Shown: positions 4,041 through 10,493 of the stretch, piece after piece
Numbering within the stretch: the stretch's first letter is position 1
Layout of the letters: every line of letters begins with the position of its first letter
Assembly: GCA_934132925.1 (NCBI GenBank)
Contig: CAKPAL010000009.1
Span: 1-18,284 of the forward strand
Direction of reading: 5' to 3'
DNA from: an uncultured Bacilli bacterium
GTDB lineage: Bacteria > Bacillota_I > Bacilli_A > RF39 > UBA660
DNA length: 18,284 bases
Program-made: the position numbers and the translations under genes
The notes under the pieces: generated by a model
What the model was told of the DNA's origin: nothing
The model's input: the letters and a program-made list of their open reading frames with translations, nothing else
Database searches by the model: none

Positions 4041-6998
4041 TTAATAACTTACAAAACCGCCATTATAAATAGTTGTTGAATCCGCTACTATTTTAGATAC
4101 AATCGTTGAAACATCGTTGACTGTTGAAGTTCTTCCATTACCAACAGTGGTTCTGATTAAACCATTACTATATGCCGTAACTGTTGCACCCTCTTCTGCT
4201 TGAATTTTATTTCCATCTGCATCCATTGTAAATACATTTCTAAAATAGCCTCTACCAGAAATATTTCCTAGATCATATGTTACAGTAGTTGGACCATATA
4301 TGTATAATCTCAATTCAGCTCTATCAGTATCTGTTCCCTTATCAGTATTACTACTTTTACATGTTTGTAAATCGGCACAAGCACAAGTTGCATTTATTGC
4401 AAGTTTAATAGTGCTAGAACTTTCAGTAACGGTGGCAGAATTAATTTTACAAGTATCTGTTTCTTTTGTTGTGTAAGTAATCTTATATATTAACTTGCTT
4501 GTACATGTTGTGTTACCTAAAGCATCTTTTGTCCAAATATAGTGTGTTCCATAAGTTGTTACTTTTTTACTTAAACTATAACTTGTTCCACTAATAGATG
4601 TCCAACTTGTTGGCGCAGTACCACTACAACTATTGGTTGAAGATGTTGTTATGGCATATCCTGCCAAAGCAGAATTATTTTTTAATGTTGCTGTTATGGT
4701 ATTACTATTTATTGCCGCTTTAGTCGCTATACTAGTAATTGTTGGTTTAGCTGAATCTATTGCATGCGTTAGTGTTTTAGCAGTATTACCATTACCAGCA
4801 GTATCCTTACAAGCACCAGATGCTACCGTTATAGTTTTACTTCCATCTGAGGCATGAGTTACCACTAATGTATATTTGCTATCACTTACTTTAGTAAATG
4901 TTCCTTTAGTTCCTTCACTTACAGTTACACTACTTGCGGTAAAGCCTGTTACTGCTTCACTGAAGGTAAATGTATATGTTACCTTTCTCGAGGTACTAGT
5001 GTTCTTTGTTATGGTTACCGTTGGTTTTATTGAATCTATTGTATGAGTTAGTGTTTTAGCAGTATTACTATTACCAGCAGTATCCTTACAAGCACCAGCT
5101 GCTACTGTTATGGTTTTACTTCCATCTGAGGCATGAGTTACCACTAATGTATATTTGCTATCACTTACTTTAGTAAATGTTCCTTTTGTTCCTTCACTTA
5201 TAGTTACACTATTTGCGGTAAAGCCCGTTACTGCTTCACTGAAGGTAAATGTATATGTTACCGTTCTAGATGTACTAGTACTTTTTGCTATAGTAACTGT
5301 TGGCTTAACTGAATCTATTGTATGAGTTAAACTTTTAACTTTATTTAAATTACCAAACCTATCATTACAACTATTGGCATTTACTGTTATAGTTTTGCTT
5401 CCATCTGATGCATGTGTTACTACCAATTTATATGTTTTTTGATTAACTTTAGTAAATGTCCCCTTAGTTCCTTCACTTATAGTTATATCATCAGAGGTAA
5501 AATTATATGTATATTCATGAAAGGTAAATGTATAAGTTACTGTTCTTGAAGTACTGGTATCTTTTGTTATAGTTGCACTTGGTCCTGTTCCATCTCTATA
5601 TCTTGAAAGTGTTAAAGCATTATTATTGTTACCACTTATATCGGTAAAAATATTTTCAGATATATCTACACCAAGGGTTGATGAAACCGCTACTCCAGAT
5701 ATATTTAGATTATATTTTCTATCATTAACTTTAGTAAATGTCCCTTTAGTTCCATTTGTTAATGTTATGCTATTGGCAGTAAAATTACCTAATCTTTTAT
5801 TTGAAATAAAAGTATATGTTCCATTTACATCTGATGAAGCACTTTTAGCCGATATACGATCAGCATTCATATTTTGTTTTATTTCTGTTTCAGTAAGAGC
5901 CCTATTGTATATTCTTGCCGAATAAATCTTTGCATTTAACCAACCATCTGTGTTGGGATTTCTCCCAATTATCATTTCTTTTGTTGTGTTTGGTGATATT
6001 ACTGCATTAGCAATAGCATATGATTTAGTTACTATTCCATCTATATATATTTTTGCTGTCGTTCCATCATAAGTAGCCGTTATAGTGTGCAACACACCTG
6101 TATCCAAAGTTTCATCACTTGTTACATTTACTTTGGTTGTTCCATCATACAATCTAAACCTTGGTTTATGATCCGCAGCAAAATACAACGCTGTTCCAGT
6201 AGCAGATACATTATTAAAAATATTCGGATAAGTCATATTAAAGTCATTTATAATAATTGTAGCTTCCATAGTTATAGTGGTTAATTCAGGTAATTCTCCC
6301 AATGTAGCATAACTATTTTCTCCATTAAAAATTACTGCTGTAGTATCCCATGTTGTATTTGTTAATGTTCCATCATAATTACCTGATAAATCTTTCCATG
6401 TAGTGGCATCTGATGAGTGAGAATAACCTGAATTATTATTACCATCATAGTATCTTATTAGTCCATCTTGAACAATCATATCTTGCCCAGTTATTAATAG
6501 TTCAGGAGTTGTTATATCGATATTAGTATCCTCTATCAAAGTCATACTTTCTGATTTTATAATATTACTAGAGTTTGATAGTATTCCAAGTATTACATTA
6601 GTAGTACTACTACCATTATTTTTTACTTGAATATATACTTTTTTAGTAGTACCATTTTCTATACTTCCAGTAGGAACAGCAGTATCAGTAAAATTATGTG
6701 TTACTCCTACTTCAATATCACTACTCTCAGTTATATAGAATGAAGCATAATTTAAAGTAGTATTACTTGTATTGTTTAGATTTATTACTGCTACCCTGAT
6801 ATCATTAGGCTCTATTTCAATATCTATTGTTTCAATTATATCACTTTCACTACTTAAAATAGCATAAATAGTTATAGGATCCTTTATTTCAATAGTACTA
6901 GTAAACATAGCATAAGTAGACCCCACTCCTAGAAATATTAGTCCTATGGTTATAATACCTAATAGATATAATGTTTTTACTGATATTTTTTCCTTCAT
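4041..6998 (-). CDS. Large secreted LamG / Ig-like repeat surface protein
   Basis: This 985-residue extracellular protein begins with basic residues, a hydrophobic core (about 10-28) and GSTYAMFTST, resembling the TYA-x-F cleavage site of SipW-dependent TasA-like proteins. Residues about 40-165 form a beta-rich domain. Residues about 174-383 form a LamG/concanavalin-type jelly roll (GLIRYYDGNNN at 179-189, WKDLSGN at 201-207, TDGWLNAKIYSARIYNRAL to 368). Residues about 390-757 hold four Ig-like units with a 93-residue period. The last two are nearly identical, the first two diverged. The C-terminal 230 residues form a different beta-rich region with seven cysteines between 791 and 880, which could form disulfides. 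No LPxTG motif or C-terminal membrane helix is present. The ATG at 6998 follows GGAGGTAACATT. Likely an adhesin or matrix protein; ligand unknown. Its leader (7022-7250) looks regulated by a G tract. Confidence 0.85.
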   Translation of the reverse strand: MKEKISVKTLYLLGIITIGLIFLGVGSTYAMFTSTIEIKDPITIYAILSSESDIIETIDIEIEPNDIRVAVINLNNTSNTTLNYASFYITESSDIEVGVTHNFTDTAVPTGSIENGTTKKVYIQVKNNGSSTTNVILGILSNSSNIIKSESMTLIEDTNIDITTPELLITGQDMIVQDGLIRYYDGNNNSGYSHSSDATTWKDLSGNYDGTLTNTTWDTTAVIFNGENSYATLGELPELTTITMEATIIINDFNMTYPNIFNNVSATGTALYFAADHKPRFRLYDGTTKVNVTSDETLDTGVLHTITATYDGTTAKIYIDGIVTKSYAIANAVISPNTTKEMIIGRNPNTDGWLNAKIYSARIYNRALTETEIKQNMNADRISAKSASSDVNGTYTFISNKRLGNFTANSITLTNGTKGTFTKVNDRKYNLNISGVAVSSTLGVDISENIFTDISGNNNNALTLSRYRDGTGPSATITKDTSTSRTVTYTFTFHEYTYNFTSDDITISEGTKGTFTKVNQKTYKLVVTHASDGSKTITVNANSCNDRFGNLNKVKSLTHTIDSVKPTVTIAKSTSTSRTVTYTFTFSEAVTGFTANSVTISEGTKGTFTKVSDSKYTLVVTHASDGSKTITVAAGACKDTAGNSNTAKTLTHTIDSIKPTVTITKNTSTSRKVTYTFTFSEAVTGFTASSVTVSEGTKGTFTKVSDSKYTLVVTHASDGSKTITVASGACKDTAGNGNTAKTLTHAIDSAKPTITSIATKAAINSNTITATLKNNSALAGYAITTSSTNSCSGTAPTSWTSISGTSYSLSKKVTTYGTHYIWTKDALGNTTCTSKLIYKITYTTKETDTCKINSATVTESSSTIKLAINATCACADLQTCKSSNTDKGTDTDRAELRLYIYGPTTVTYDLGNISGRGYFRNVFTMDADGNKIQAEEGATVTAYSNGLIRTTVGNGRTSTVNDVSTIVSKIVADSTTIYNGGFVSY
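4716..5552 (-). repeat. Three tandem 279-bp units encoding Ig-like domains
   Basis: The coding DNA repeats with a period of exactly 279 bases (93 codons): GAATCTAT (plus strand) recurs at 4753, 5032 and 5311. The units at 4716-4994 and 4995-5273 differ at only scattered positions. The unit at 5274-5552 is more diverged, and a fourth, degenerate unit lies at about 5553-5831. In-frame unit length allows domain gain or loss by recombination without frameshift. Confidence 0.9.
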
Positions 6999-7021
6999 AA
7001 TGTTACCTCCACTACAAATAC

Positions 7022-7071
7022 AAAAAAAGACTATGAAAAATTACTAATATTTCTATTAGTTATTTCATAGT
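7022..7071 (-). terminator. Intrinsic terminator-like hairpin in the leader of the surface-protein gene
   Basis: On the minus strand, an outer stem ACTATGAAA/TTTCATAGT (7071-7063 with 7038-7030) and an inner stem ACTAATA/TATTAGT (7060-7054 with 7049-7043) close on a GAAA tetraloop. C and seven T residues follow (7028-7022). It ends only 24 bases before the surface-protein start codon. No promoter fits in the remaining space, so transcripts for that gene must cross it. It is therefore an attenuator candidate. As a simple terminator it would serve only the short leader ORF. Confidence 0.8.
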
Positions 7072-7188
7072 TTTTATTTATTTTATCAATACTTCTTTTA
7101 TTTATAAGGTTAGATATACCCCCCCCCCCACTCTATAATTTTGGGTTAACTGATAGTCAATTATTGATAACCTATTTATTATACTCAT
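7031..7188 (-). CDS. Putative phase-variable leader ORF containing a G11 tract
   Basis: An ATG at 7188-7186 follows AGAGGAG (GGAG at 7201-7198) with nine bases spacing. The frame reads MSIINRLSIIDYQLTQNYRV and then enters the G tract at 7129-7119. With the 11 G residues shown, it ends at TAA 7104-7102 after 28 codons. With 12 (or 9) G residues it would continue as GISNLINKRSIDKINKNYEI and further, through the whole terminator hairpin, to TAG at 7033-7031. That would give 52 residues in the 12-G state. I recognise no family and there is no signal or membrane segment. Support: its own promoter and ribosome site, location in an otherwise empty 350-base gap, and a stop codon at the hairpin base. 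Against: it is short, and low-complexity AT-rich DNA can give such frames by chance. Function, if any, may be cis-acting translation rather than the peptide. Confidence 0.42.
7119..7129 (-). repeat. Homopolymeric G11 tract (C11 on the plus strand)
   Basis: Eleven consecutive C on the plus strand in DNA that otherwise rarely has more than four C or G in a row. Tracts this long slip readily during replication and are classic contingency loci. This one lies within the leader ORF, and also at the predicted start of a second possible promoter (7132-7160). The exact length is also prone to sequencing error. Confidence 0.9.
7132..7160 (-). promoter_or_regulatory. Alternative internal promoter immediately upstream of the G tract
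   Basis: On the minus strand: TTGACT (7160-7155), 17 bp, TATAGA (7137-7132). If used, transcription would begin in the G11 tract, and the leader ORF start would be missing from the transcript. The -10 is weaker than that of the promoter at 7222-7250. Confidence 0.4.
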
Positions 7189-7221
7189 GAAGGGTTTCTC
7201 CTCTCTTTACCTTACATATTA

Positions 7222-7250
7222 AATATATCATAAACTGAAGATAAATACAA
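7222..7250 (-). promoter_or_regulatory. Promoter of the leader ORF and surface-protein gene
   Basis: On the minus strand: TTGTAT (7250-7245), 17 bp, TATATT (7227-7222), with TG one base before the -10 (extended -10). Initiation near 7215 would give a leader of about 215 nt containing the small ORF, the G tract and the terminator-like hairpin. Confidence 0.55.
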
Positions 7251-7263
7251 TACCCAAATTGTT

Positions 7264-7327
7264 TATGAGGAAGACTTTTATCAAAAGGCTTTCTCATACC
7301 CCGGAATACTACAGGATGAAGGGGATA
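7264..7327. other. Two adjacent inverted repeats of unknown role
   Basis: The first hairpin (7264-7298) pairs TATGAG...CTTTT with AAAAG...CTCATA: about 15 pairs, one mismatch and one G-T pair, with a 3-nt loop. The second (7297-7327) has TACCCC paired with GGGG-A-TA around an 18-nt loop. Neither has a T-run suited to the minus-strand genes. They lie between the pentapeptide-gene terminator and the leader promoter. Confidence 0.45.
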
Positions 7328-7352
7328 AAAAAGAAGATTAACTTTCTTCTTT
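7326..7352 (-). terminator. Terminator of the ogt-tag-pentapeptide operon
   Basis: An 8-bp stem, AAAGAAGA/TCTTCTTT (7330-7337 with 7345-7352), is followed on the minus strand by a T-run into ATCCCC. The stem overlaps the stop codon of the pentapeptide gene. Confidence 0.8.
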
Positions 7353-7974
7353 ATTTTATTTGTACTCCTAATAATGATATTATTTCACTAGCCTGAAGAG
7401 CATTTATTTTTATTCCTTTTAACGAATCTATATCAAATATTATTCTTTCAATATTACAAGTAGAAAAATCAACATCTTTTAAATTAGTCTTAATAAATTC
7501 TGTTTCATTAAAAGTACTATTGTATAAACTTATATTCTTAATCTTAGATTCAGTAAATATACTATTACTAAAATTACTATCTATTATTTCGATATTATTT
7601 AGACTACTGGCAAAAAAATTAGTATATTTAGAATTACAATTAATAAATTCAACATCTTTTAAACTACTACTAACAAAGGAAGTTCCAAGTAATTTACAAT
7701 TATCAAATACTACTCTACTAAGCAATTTATTATCAAAGTTTTGATTAGATAAATCACAGTTTTTAAATATTACATCTACTAAATCAACATTATCTAATTT
7801 TATATTATTAAAATTAATATTATTAAAAATACTACTATCAAAAGTTATATCACTAATTATAATATTATCTTCTATATTAGTATTATATAGTTTATTACTA
7901 AAGTCATTATCATTTATACTATCTATAATACTGTATTCTACACAGTTTTTAATTTTAGGACTAGCTATTTTCAT
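7351..7974 (-). CDS. Pentapeptide repeat protein (right-handed quadrilateral beta-helix)
   Basis: With the start at 7974 the product has 207 residues. I prefer this ATG because TAAGGAGA lies six bases before it; a start 36 bases upstream would extend the protein but has no comparable site. Most of the chain is built of five-residue repeats with F or L at the central position and N/D/S/T around it (for example NINFNNIKLDNVDL, SNFSNSIFTESKI, ETEFIKTNLKDVDF). This gives the quadrilateral helix that in Qnr and MfpA mimics B-form DNA. The C-terminal GIKINALQASEIISLLG is the cap commonly following this repeat. Length is close to Qnr-type proteins (about 215). It overlaps tag by 14 bases and is third in a DNA-repair operon, which is suggestive, but gyrase protection cannot be claimed from sequence alone. 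Confidence 0.88.
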   Translation of the reverse strand: MKIASPKIKNCVEYSIIDSINDNDFSNKLYNTNIEDNIIISDITFDSSIFNNINFNNIKLDNVDLVDVIFKNCDLSNQNFDNKLLSRVVFDNCKLLGTSFVSSSLKDVEFINCNSKYTNFFASSLNNIEIIDSNFSNSIFTESKIKNISLYNSTFNETEFIKTNLKDVDFSTCNIERIIFDIDSLKGIKINALQASEIISLLGVQIK

Positions 7975-8518
7975 TGTATTTCTCCTTATATAAATAACAA
8001 TCTTGATCATGAGAATATATTATACCTATAGCTTGAAGATATGAGTATATTATGGTAGTACCTACAAATGTCATACCTCTTTTTCGTAAGTCTTTAGATA
8101 TTTTATCCGATAATTCAGAACTTACCATATTTATTTCATAATATATTTTATTATCTGTAAATGTTAAAAGATAACTCTTAAAACTACCATATTCTTCTTT
8201 GATATTTTTAAATATCTTAGTATTATTTATACTAGCCTTTATCTTTAGTTTATTTCTTATGATATCTTTATTTTCTTCTAGTTCTTTTATTTTATCTTCA
8301 GTATAACTACATATTTTATCTATAGCAAAATTATCATAAGCACTTCTAAAGGCCTCCCTCTTATTTAGAACACATTCCCAAGATAGTCCCGCTTGGAATG
8401 ATTCCAAAATGAGCATTTCTAATAGATAAGTATCATCTAGATTTAATACTCCCCACTCATTATCATGATAATCTATATACTTAGGATTATTTAAATTACA
8501 CCACTTACATCTATTCAT
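7961..8518 (-). CDS. tag: DNA-3-methyladenine glycosylase I
   Basis: The 185-residue protein is colinear with E. coli Tag (187). The zinc site is complete: C4, H18, H170 and C174 (CKWC near the start, SHDQDC near the end). The helix-hairpin-helix glycosylase core shows YHDNEWG (17-23) and ESFQAGLSWECVL, with E39 at the catalytic acid position and W47 in the base pocket. It removes N3-methyladenine from alkylated DNA, leaving an abasic site for base-excision repair. The ATG at 8518 overlaps the end of ogt by eight bases (ATGAATAG) and the end overlaps the pentapeptide gene, so the three are one translationally coupled unit. No key residue is missing. Confidence 0.96.
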   Translation of the reverse strand: MNRCKWCNLNNPKYIDYHDNEWGVLNLDDTYLLEMLILESFQAGLSWECVLNKREAFRSAYDNFAIDKICSYTEDKIKELEENKDIIRNKLKIKASINNTKIFKNIKEEYGSFKSYLLTFTDNKIYYEINMVSSELSDKISKDLRKRGMTFVGTTIIYSYLQAIGIIYSHDQDCYLYKEKYNENS

Positions 8519-9029
8519 GTTTCTTCTCCTTTGGTAGTTTATATTCTTCTAGGTTATGTCCTTCTATTTCTAGGAGGGCTATTTTATTTTTAATGCCTCC
8601 TCCATAGCCAGTTAAGTTATTAGAGGCACCTACTATTCTATGACATGGAACAATTATACAAATAGGATTTGCTCCGACTGAGCCTCCAACAGCCTGTGCC
8701 GACATTCTCTCGATATGATGGTGAGCCGCTATTTCCTTGGCTATATCTCCATAAGGTATTTTATTCATAATATCTATAACATCTTTTTGAAAATCAGATT
8801 TATAATCTATTTTATATTCAGGAGTAAACCTAGGCTCTTTACCACTAAAATAGATATCTAACCATCTCTTAGTTTCTTCAAATATCGGTAAGTCTTGTTC
8901 TATATAGTTACCTGTATGTTTCCTACTATCTGGTGAACTTTCAAAATATAATCCTGTTAAATATTTACCATCACTAGTAAGTAATATATCATCTATCTTA
9001 TCACTTGTTTTATATCTTGCTATATACAT
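8511..9029 (-). CDS. ogt: Methylated-DNA--protein-cysteine S-methyltransferase (O6-alkylguanine repair)
   Basis: The 172-residue suicide enzyme has its nucleophile at C129 in the IVPCHRIVG motif, followed by the asparagine/glycine loop NNLTGYGGG that shapes the base pocket. The winged helix precedes it (IPYGDIAKEIA at 91-101, MSAQAVGGSVGANPI at 109-123). The position of the usual arginine finger (RAVG in human AGT) is glutamine (QAVG); to my knowledge this variant is common in clostridial relatives. It transfers O6-alkyl groups from guanine to itself. It is first in the ogt-tag-pentapeptide operon. The ATG at 9029 follows GTGAGG, with an extended -10 promoter at 9051-9059. No Ada-type transcriptional domain is fused. 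Confidence 0.96.
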   Translation of the reverse strand: MYIARYKTSDKIDDILLTSDGKYLTGLYFESSPDSRKHTGNYIEQDLPIFEETKRWLDIYFSGKEPRFTPEYKIDYKSDFQKDVIDIMNKIPYGDIAKEIAAHHHIERMSAQAVGGSVGANPICIIVPCHRIVGASNNLTGYGGGIKNKIALLEIEGHNLEEYKLPKEKKHE

Positions 9030-9050
9030 ATATACCTCACTTCATTAATT

Positions 9051-9059
9051 ATTATAACA
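9051..9059 (-). promoter_or_regulatory. Extended -10 promoter of the ogt-tag operon
   Basis: On the minus strand TGTTATAAT (9059-9051) is a perfect extended -10 element (TGn plus TATAAT) located 22 bases before the ogt start. No good -35 box is visible at 17 bp, which extended -10 promoters tolerate. The operon would be expressed separately from the methyltransferase gene that ends at 9070. Confidence 0.6.
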
Positions 9060-9069
9060 TACTTATCTT

Positions 9070-9942
9070 TTATTTTTTTACTAACATTACATAAGATACT
9101 CCTTTAGGGGCTATTATTTTATTATTTGGATTAAGAGTATTATAGTTATAAAAGTATGTATTATTGATATCTTGATAATTTAAATGTTCATATATTAAGG
9201 TATTTGATTCTTCACTTATATCTAATATATCTTTCTTAGTATAAATACTTTTCATCTCTTCATTTGCTTCTTTAGCAAGACTTTTATTTACTTCTTCTTT
9301 TTCTGTCTCATCATTATTTGGATAATCAAAGACAATAGTACTACCACTAGGTATAATATTAGATATTATTTTAATAGTATTTTTAAATACTTCTTTATCT
9401 AGATAATAACTTATTCCCAGTAGTGATACATGAGTCTTTTTATTTTTATCAAAATTACTAGTAAGTAACTTATCTATCCAATTATTATTGAAATCTACTT
9501 CTATAAAGGTTACATTATTTGTATTTATATTATTATCTTTTAATCTTTTTTGCTTATCTTTTATTGTTTCTTCTTTATCTAATTCAAATACTTTTATTTT
9601 ATTATTTACTTTATATGCTGACACGTCATAACCACTTGCTAATACTAGATATTGTTTGCCTCCTAGTACTATTTCTCTTTGTAATTTATCTTCATTATAT
9701 ATTGACCTTGCTAATACTGATGGTACTAAATTATTATTTACTATATACTCTACCGGATTATCTCCTATATAATCTTTATTAAAGTATTTTATACCCTGTT
9801 TCATACTATTGTAAATATTGGTATACTCTTCTTTAGTTAATATTTTCTCTCCATATATATCATTATATATTTTGATATTGCTATTTTTTGTGTGATATAC
9901 TCTAGCAAATAGACTTACTAAAGCCGTCATATTTTTATTCAT
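9070..9942 (-). CDS. Class I SAM-dependent methyltransferase of the leucine carboxyl methyltransferase (LCM) family
   Basis: The 290-residue protein fits the LCM/PpmJ-like family. An N-terminal helical cap begins MTALVSLFARVYHT (5-18). The SAM-binding strand and loop is YLVLASGYDVSAYK at 98-111, the acidic residue at the end of strand 2 is E120 (VFELDKE), the adenine-side segment is VTFIEVDF, and LLGISYYLDKEVF contains the family's conserved tyrosine-leucine pair. The SAM loop lacks the usual second glycine (GxG), a mild deviation. The acceptor in bacterial members is generally unknown; small acids and peptides are possible. The start at 9942 is chosen for GGAGGG seven bases upstream; an alternative M lies four codons in. 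It is separated from GtrA upstream by a terminator and has its own promoter. Confidence 0.85.
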   Translation of the reverse strand: MNKNMTALVSLFARVYHTKNSNIKIYNDIYGEKILTKEEYTNIYNSMKQGIKYFNKDYIGDNPVEYIVNNNLVPSVLARSIYNEDKLQREIVLGGKQYLVLASGYDVSAYKVNNKIKVFELDKEETIKDKQKRLKDNNINTNNVTFIEVDFNNNWIDKLLTSNFDKNKKTHVSLLGISYYLDKEVFKNTIKIISNIIPSGSTIVFDYPNNDETEKEEVNKSLAKEANEEMKSIYTKKDILDISEESNTLIYEHLNYQDINNTYFYNYNTLNPNNKIIAPKGVSYVMLVKK

Positions 9943-9961
9943 ATTTTATCCCTCCATATAT

Positions 9962-9990
9962 TTAATACTATATATTTTGTTAAAATACAA
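9962..9990 (-). promoter_or_regulatory. Probable promoter of the LCM methyltransferase gene
   Basis: On the minus strand: TTGTAT (9990-9985), 17 bp, TATTAA (9967-9962). The hexamers are imperfect but the spacing is ideal, and the position lies between the preceding terminator and the ribosome site. Confidence 0.45.
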
Positions 9991-10027
9991 GTCTTGAATT
10001 TTTATCTATTTTATGGTAATATGGATA

Positions 10028-10075
10028 TAGAAAAAGAGAAGAATATTTAATTATTTTTTAATTATTTTTCTCTTT
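10028..10075 (-). terminator. Terminator of the flavoprotein/GT-C/GtrA operon
   Basis: On the minus strand AAAGAGAA (10075-10068) pairs with TTCTCTTT (10040-10033), and T residues follow. The inner part is itself self-complementary (TAATTA repeats). It lies directly after the GtrA stop codon. Confidence 0.65.
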
Positions 10076-10079
10076 CTTT

Positions 10080-10493
10080 TTACATTTTTTCTATTAATAG
10101 TTTTGTAGTTATATAATTTATAATCATAGTAAATGGAGTTATTAAAATCTTAGCTATTATGTTTACATATTTTGATATTATAGGTATATGTAATGTTAGC
10201 ATATAATCTTTTAATATTAACAAAATGTATGATATACCTACTATTAAAATAATTTGATATACTATGTAAATTAAGTATTTTATTTTAATATTTATTTTAG
10301 TATTATTTTTAAATATTTTTCTAGTCGATATTATAAAAACAAAACTCACTCCCACCAAAGAACTAACCATATTAGAAATATTGACACTTATATTTATTAT
10401 ATTACTTAATATTAAATATATAGTAGTATCTATTAACCAGCCTATTCCTGATACTCCAACAAATTTTAATATTTCTTTAACTATCTTTTTCAT
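10080..10493 (-). CDS. GtrA family membrane protein
   Basis: The 137-residue protein has the four membrane segments of GtrA/PF04138 (about 11-30, 38-57, 73-94, 106-133). It opens with the family signature KFVGVSGIGWLIDTTIYLIL (10-29) and ends with a hydrophobic segment containing NY. Family members are thought to move polyprenyl-phosphate-linked monosaccharides across the membrane, or to help the GT-C enzymes that use them, in O-antigen, teichoic acid or arabinogalactan decoration. Here it overlaps the polytopic GT-C-like gene by 17 bases, a natural partner. The GtrB-type enzyme that would make the lipid-linked sugar is not in the window. Last gene of the operon. Confidence 0.88.
   Translation of the reverse strand: MKKIVKEILKFVGVSGIGWLIDTTIYLILSNIINISVNISNMVSSLVGVSFVFIISTRKIFKNNTKINIKIKYLIYIVYQIILIVGISYILLILKDYMLTLHIPIISKYVNIIAKILITPFTMIINYITTKLLIEKM

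Noticed and set aside
4716..5552. CRISPR-like or noncoding tandem array.
   Set aside because: The repeats are 279 bp long, in frame and encode Ig-like domains; no spacers exist.
6999..7260. A known riboswitch class (for example cyclic di-GMP or a T-box) in the surface-protein leader.
   Set aside because: I see none of the conserved cores of those classes; the leader is explained better by a short ORF, a G tract and a terminator hairpin.
7351..7974. Naming the pentapeptide protein a Qnr quinolone-resistance determinant.
   Set aside because: Length and fold are similar, but I cannot see Qnr-specific loops or sequence identity, and pentapeptide proteins are very diverse.
2184..9782. Plus-strand open frames, for example 2184-2381, 4633-4857, 7520-7744 and 9519-9782.
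   Set aside because: They lie antisense within or at the edge of well-supported minus-strand genes, have low-complexity hydrophobic composition and lack ribosome sites. They are by-products of AT-rich codon use.
9051..9942. One operon from the methyltransferase through ogt, tag and the pentapeptide gene.
   Set aside because: The 40-base gap has no terminator, so read-through is possible, but a perfect extended -10 lies directly before ogt; I treat them as separate units.
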